Below are positions 6,054 to 9,896 of a stretch of 9,896 bases of DNA, piece by piece. The stretch is taken from NCBI GenBank assembly GCA_018055865.1, contig JAGPGR010000050.1:1-9896 (forward strand). Direction: 5' to 3'. The number at the start of each line of letters is the position of its first letter. Position 1 is the stretch's first letter. The notes below the pieces were generated by a model. That model saw only the letters and a program-made list of their open reading frames with translations. It was not told where the DNA came from and did no database searches. Both the position numbers and the translations under genes were made by a program. The DNA is from Paludibacteraceae bacterium. Lineage in GTDB: Bacteria; Bacteroidota; Bacteroidia; Bacteroidales; Paludibacteraceae.

Positions 6054-8126
6054 ATGAAATTATTTTTCAAGATTATAATTGTAGTTTTCATACTGCTCGT
6101 TCCACACGGATTAAAAGCGCAGGATGTGGTAAATTCTGCCGAACAGATTATTGCTGATATTTATGAACAAATTTCAGAAGAATCGGAAAACGAAATTGAT
6201 TTTACAAATTTCTACGACGATTTGATTTCGTTGTCCGAAAATCCCATCAATCTTAACAACACCAACAAGGAAGAACTGGATAAACTTCAATTTCTGTCTG
6301 ATACACAGGTTGACAACATACTGTACTATCTTTATAAAAACAGCCCGATGCGTACCATTTACGAACTGCAACTCATTGACGGACTGGATATGACAGATAT
6401 ACACCGAATGCTTCCTTTTGTCTCGCTCGGTGAAGCTTTGGCTAAGAAACAAACGCTGAAACTGAACGACGTTTTCAAATATGGAAAAAATGAAGTATAT
6501 TTTCGACTCGACAAGGGACTTGAAACAAAGGAAGGTTACCGGTTTGTACCCGAAGAAGAGAATCAGCCGGCTGAAGATGACACCCGAAAATATGTAGGTA
6601 ATCCTTATTACAACCATCTGAAATACCGCTTCAGATACAGAGATAAAATCCAGTTTGGCATTACTAGTGAAAAAGATGCAGGTGAGCAATTTTGGGGTGA
6701 ACACAACAAAGGCTATGATTTCTATTCTGCTCATCTTGAATTGCGGAATTTCGGCAAGATAAAAACCCTGGTTCTGGGTGACTACAGAGCTAATTTTGGA
6801 CTTGGACTGGTAATGCGAACCGATTTTTCGATGGGCAAATCGTCGTATGTAATGCAGGTATCTCCGAAAAGCAACGGTCTGAAAAAGTTTAGTTCCACTT
6901 CCGAAACTGATTTCTTTCGGGGAGCAGGCGCTACCGTTAGGCTTGGAAAATTGGATATTACAGCCTTCTATTCCAATCGTATGATTGACGGCGATACAAT
7001 CAATGGTCAATTTACAGGTATCAATGAAAGCGGACTGCACAGAACAATCAGCGATTTGAGAAAAAAACATACTGTCAATCAGCAAATAGCCGGAGGAAAC
7101 ATCACATTTACCCACAGCTGGTTTCAGGTTGGTGCAACCTCAGTCTATACGCACTTCAATCACAGCTTGCAACCTCGTGATGCTATTTACAATCGCTTTT
7201 ATTTCCGGGGCAACGAGCAACTGGCTGCAAGTGTCAATTATCGCCTGCGTTGGCAAAAACTGAATATTTTCGGCGAAACAGCCATGACCGAAAAATCGGC
7301 ATTTGCTACCATCAACGGACTGAATTTTAGCCCTATTTCACGGGTTAGTCTGGTGGCATTGCACCGGTATTTTCCGAAAGAATACGATGCACTCTTCGCC
7401 AATACATTTTCTGAAACTTCGCGCGTGAACAATGAAAGCGGACTGTATGTCGGGGCCGAAATACGTCCTGTGAAGTACTGGAAAGTTTCGGCTTATGTGG
7501 ACAGCTACTCGTTTTCGTGGAACAAATTCGGCGTGGATGCTCCTTCAACCGGAAACGACTACCTGGTTCAGGTGGATTATTTTCCAAAACGAAACGTGGG
7601 GATGTACTGGCGCTTCAGATATGAAGAAAAAGCCCACAACTTTTCCGACATGGCGAGCACTATGCCCATCGTACTGCCGCAACCCAAATGGCAGGCACGA
7701 TATCAGTTGAATTACTCCTTCGGACGTTTTGATTTCAAAAATCAGCTGGATGCCAACGGATTTAGCGATGGTGTGAACAAGCCCACCTACGGATTTTCGG
7801 CATTCCAGGATTTAAGCTATGATTTTGAAAAGATTCCGCTCGCTGTAAATGTTCGCCTGCATGTATTTGATGCGCAGGATTTCGAAAACCGGTTTTACAC
7901 CTACGAGCGGGATGTGTTGTATGCCTTTTCAGTTCCTATGAATTACGGCTTAGGAACCCGTTATTATCTGAATTTACGCTACGATGCCGGAAAGAATCTT
8001 TCATTGTGGCTCAAATTGGCTCAAACCGTGTATGCCGACTACCGTACAACCGTGAGCAGCGGCAATGAAGAAATTCAGGGAAACAGAAAAAGCGATTTCA
8101 GGTTTTTGGTAAAGTGGAAGTTCTAA
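6054..8126 (+). CDS. helix-hairpin-helix (ComEA-like) protein fused to a large predicted outer-membrane barrel, 690 aa
   Basis: Complete, 690 aa. A Sec signal peptide (MKLFFK, hydrophobic to about 17, KAQ with cleavage before Q23) is followed by an acidic helical segment (about 27-62). Residues 64-125 follow the ComEA tandem helix-hairpin-helix layout, from PINLNNTNKEELDKL to DIHRMLPFV. The usual L-PGIG hairpin is replaced by LQFLSDTQ and the second is IDGLD, so the glycines that contact the DNA backbone are partly missing. From about 140 to the end the sequence is beta-barrel-like: many amphipathic strands rich in Tyr, Phe and Trp, loops rich in Asn, Gly and Asp, and a terminal KWKF. HHH-barrel fusions of this size are known as uncharacterised proteins in Bacteroidota. 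DNA uptake is one idea, unproven. It follows the 272-aa barrel gene after 10 bp and ends before a terminator shared with pckA. Confidence 0.85.
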   Translation: MKLFFKIIIVVFILLVPHGLKAQDVVNSAEQIIADIYEQISEESENEIDFTNFYDDLISLSENPINLNNTNKEELDKLQFLSDTQVDNILYYLYKNSPMRTIYELQLIDGLDMTDIHRMLPFVSLGEALAKKQTLKLNDVFKYGKNEVYFRLDKGLETKEGYRFVPEEENQPAEDDTRKYVGNPYYNHLKYRFRYRDKIQFGITSEKDAGEQFWGEHNKGYDFYSAHLELRNFGKIKTLVLGDYRANFGLGLVMRTDFSMGKSSYVMQVSPKSNGLKKFSSTSETDFFRGAGATVRLGKLDITAFYSNRMIDGDTINGQFTGINESGLHRTISDLRKKHTVNQQIAGGNITFTHSWFQVGATSVYTHFNHSLQPRDAIYNRFYFRGNEQLAASVNYRLRWQKLNIFGETAMTEKSAFATINGLNFSPISRVSLVALHRYFPKEYDALFANTFSETSRVNNESGLYVGAEIRPVKYWKVSAYVDSYSFSWNKFGVDAPSTGNDYLVQVDYFPKRNVGMYWRFRYEEKAHNFSDMASTMPIVLPQPKWQARYQLNYSFGRFDFKNQLDANGFSDGVNKPTYGFSAFQDLSYDFEKIPLAVNVRLHVFDAQDFENRFYTYERDVLYAFSVPMNYGLGTRYYLNLRYDAGKNLSLWLKLAQTVYADYRTTVSSGNEEIQGNRKSDFRFLVKWKF

Positions 8127-8147
8127 AAATTTCAACTACAGTAATCA

Positions 8148-8182
8148 AAAAATCCCGCTCCAAAACATGAAGCGGGATTTTT
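8148..8182. terminator. bidirectional Rho-independent terminator between the barrel operon and pckA
   Basis: AAAAATCCCGCT (8148-8159) and AGCGGGATTTTT (8171-8182) form a perfect 12-bp stem around an 11-nt loop. The T run on the right serves the + strand operon ending at 8126, and the A run on the left reads as a T run for the - strand pckA gene ending at 8203. The position between two convergent stop codons fits this role exactly. Confidence 0.9.
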
Positions 8183-8202
8183 CTATATAGTATTTTATCA
8201 TT

Positions 8203-9798
8203 CTACAATTGCGGTCCTGAAGCTACCAATGCAAGCGCATCGTCGTTGTCGCAGTATTGTTCGAAGTTCTTGATGTATTTTGCAGCCAGGGATTTAGCTT
8301 TGGTTTCCCATTCTGCTACATCAGCATAGGTGTTGCGTGGATCAAGGATTTCGGTATCTACATTGTTCAGAGTCGAAGGAGCTACCAGATTCAAAATTGG
8401 GATATGAATTGTAGGAGCATTTTCGATTGAACCGTCGATGATGGCGTCAATGATGGCACGTGTATTTTTCAACGAGATACGTTTTCCTGTTCCATTCCAG
8501 CCGGTATTCACCAGGTACACTTTTGCGTTGTGTTCATGAGCTTTTCCAATCAATGTTTTTGCGTACATGGTTGGGTGTAAAGTCAGGAATGCTTCACCAA
8601 ATGCAGGAGAGAAAGAAGGAACCGGTTCGGTAATTCCACGTTCTGTTCCGGCCAGTTTGGAAGTAAAGCCTGAAAGGAAGTGGTACTGAGCCGATTTATC
8701 ATCGAGAATAGATACCGGAGGCAACACACCGAATGCGTCAGCCGACAGGTATATGATTTTTTTGGCGTGCCCTGCGCGTGATGGTGATACGATTTTGCTG
8801 ATGTGGTAAATCGGATACGATACGCGAGTGTTTTCTGTTTTCGAAGCAGCAGCTGTATAGTCTGGTGTTCCGTCTTCTTTTACAGTTACGTTTTCCAACA
8901 ATGCATCGCGTTTGATAGCTCTCCAGATGTCGGGTTCTTTGTCTTTTTCCAAGTCAATAACTTTTGCATAGCAACCACCTTCGTAGTTGAATACACCGTG
9001 ATTGTCCCATCCGTGTTCGTCGTCACCGATCAGGTAACGTTTCGGGTCGGCCGAAAGGGTAGTTTTACCTGTCCCTGAAAGTCCGAAGAAAATAGCAACG
9101 TCGCCTTCTGTACCTACGTTGGCCGAGCAGTGCATCGAAGCAATGCCGCGCAAAGGCAGGTAGTAGTTCATCAGGGCAAAAATACCTTTTTTCATCTCTC
9201 CGCCGTACCAGGTACCGCCGATTACCTGCATTTTGCGGGTCAAATCGAACAAGGTGAATACTTCAGAGTTCAGTCCCTGTTCTTTCCAGTTGGGGTTAGT
9301 GGTTTTTGAACCGTTCAGACATACGAAATCAGGTTCGCCGTAGTTAGCCAGTTCGTAGTGCGAAGGGCGGATAAACATATTGGTCACAAAGTGAGCCTGC
9401 CATGCCACTTCCATGATAAAGCGCACTTTCATGCGGGTATCTTCGTTGGTGCCGCAGAAAGTATCCACTACATACAATTTTTTGGCAGTAGAAAGTTGTT
9501 TGGTCACCAGGTCCTTGCAGTGGTCGAATACTTCGGGAGAAGTCGGGCGGTTGATAGTGCCATCCCACCACATTGTGTCACGGGTAGTATCGTCTAATAC
9601 AATAAATTTATCTTTTGGAGAACGACCGGTGAATTTACCTGTATCAACTGATACGGCTCCGGTATTGGTTAATACTCCTTTTTCAAAGCCTTCGTTAGCA
9701 GGATCAATTTCAGCCTGAAACAATTCTTCGTAGGTGGGGTTGTGCAGGATTTCGATGTCGCCCGAAATACCATACTTACTTAAATCTAAATTTGCCAT
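8203..9798 (-). CDS. pckA: ATP-dependent phosphoenolpyruvate carboxykinase
   Basis: Complete, 531 aa, the normal length of the ATP-type enzyme. It interconverts oxaloacetate + ATP and PEP + CO2 + ADP in the cytoplasm. [11 protein letters not shown] (57-67) includes the substrate-binding Arg59. [12 protein letters not shown] (194-205) supplies the metal-ligand Lys. His223 in SMHCS is the second metal ligand. The P-loop is [11 protein letters not shown] (239-249) with Lys245, and LIGDDEHGW (256-264) is the kinase-2 metal site. NTRVSYPI holds the conserved Arg325. All key residues are present, so it should be active. It may serve gluconeogenesis or, in succinate- and propionate-forming anaerobes, the CO2-fixing direction that yields ATP. 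It is monocistronic here, with its own leader and a strong terminator. The ATG (9798-9796) is followed by [10 protein letters not shown], a usual start for the family. Confidence 0.98.
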   Translation of the reverse strand: MANLDLSKYGISGDIEILHNPTYEELFQAEIDPANEGFEKGVLTNTGAVSVDTGKFTGRSPKDKFIVLDDTTRDTMWWDGTINRPTSPEVFDHCKDLVTKQLSTAKKLYVVDTFCGTNEDTRMKVRFIMEVAWQAHFVTNMFIRPSHYELANYGEPDFVCLNGSKTTNPNWKEQGLNSEVFTLFDLTRKMQVIGGTWYGGEMKKGIFALMNYYLPLRGIASMHCSANVGTEGDVAIFFGLSGTGKTTLSADPKRYLIGDDEHGWDNHGVFNYEGGCYAKVIDLEKDKEPDIWRAIKRDALLENVTVKEDGTPDYTAAASKTENTRVSYPIYHISKIVSPSRAGHAKKIIYLSADAFGVLPPVSILDDKSAQYHFLSGFTSKLAGTERGITEPVPSFSPAFGEAFLTLHPTMYAKTLIGKAHEHNAKVYLVNTGWNGTGKRISLKNTRAIIDAIIDGSIENAPTIHIPILNLVAPSTLNNVDTEILDPRNTYADVAEWETKAKSLAAKYIKNFEQYCDNDDALALVASGPQL

Positions 9799-9853
9799 TT
9801 TAAAAAATTTAATTGATTTATCTTGTTTTATCTATCTTCTGATTTTGACGGTG

Positions 9854-9861
9854 CAAAAGTA
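9854..9861 (-). promoter_or_regulatory. possible -7 promoter element for pckA
   Basis: On the minus strand this reads TACTTTTG, an exact TAnnTTTG match, about 56 bp upstream of the pckA ATG. A TTTG occurs 15 bp further upstream (plus 9877-9880) and a TTG at 24 bp, so no -33 element sits at the preferred distance. The A/T-rich leader between the element and the ATG has no Shine-Dalgarno sequence, as is normal for this phylum. Confidence 0.5.
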
Positions 9862-9896
9862 CTACAATTTCTCCAACAAAAAAAGCAATTAAAGAA

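Noticed and set aside
6174..7115. A 313-codon open frame on the minus strand inside the HHH-barrel gene
   Set aside because: It lies wholly antisense to a frame with a signal peptide, a domain and a barrel C terminus. Its translation is rich in Phe, Ile and Val with no recognisable motif, as expected for a shadow frame.
9799..9896. A possible riboswitch in the pckA leader
   Set aside because: The leader is short and A/T-rich with no convincing stem; only a -7 element is supported.

Overview
This is an ordinary-looking chromosomal window, most likely from a Bacteroidales-type member of the Bacteroidota. Four things point there. The protein families are typical of the phylum: DUF4294, a helix-hairpin-helix protein fused to an outer-membrane barrel, a ddl of the TFNK type, and ATP-dependent PEPCK. 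Shine-Dalgarno sequences are missing. TAnnTTTG -7 promoter elements recur upstream of genes. Secreted proteins carry signal peptides ending in A-Q and barrels end in an aromatic residue. I do not name a genus. I see no rRNA, tRNA, CRISPR array, insertion sequence or phage gene.

Left block (1-3770, all + strand): the C-terminal part of a CrtI-type phytoene desaturase that runs off the left edge, then D-alanine-D-alanine ligase (ddl), a short-chain trans-polyprenyl diphosphate synthase and a 235-aa protein of unknown function. The synthase makes prenyl diphosphates that could feed the carotenoid pathway (with CrtI) as well as quinone and cell-wall lipid carriers. Ddl makes the D-Ala-D-Ala end of the peptidoglycan stem peptide. 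A GC-rich hairpin with flanking A and T runs, resembling a dispersed repeat, lies between ddl and the synthase.

Middle block (3777-5020, - strand): 5-formyltetrahydrofolate cyclo-ligase downstream of an exported DUF4294 protein. They form a two-gene unit driven by the best-formed promoter in the window. Its end is only 6 bp from the convergent unknown gene.

Right-centre block (5225-8126, + strand): a two-gene operon of envelope proteins. The first is a 272-aa predicted outer-membrane barrel and the second a 690-aa protein with a ComEA-like helix-hairpin-helix region followed by a large predicted barrel. This pair is the least understood and most interesting part of the window.

Right block (8203-9798, - strand): a complete ATP-type phosphoenolpyruvate carboxykinase gene (pckA) with its own leader. 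It is separated from the barrel operon by a strong bidirectional terminator. In fermentative anaerobes of this group the enzyme often runs in the CO2-fixing direction toward oxaloacetate and succinate.

Three gene starts need care. The desaturase has no start in the window, the cyclo-ligase most likely starts at 4364, and the small barrel gene at 5225. No intergenic gap exceeds about 205 bases.
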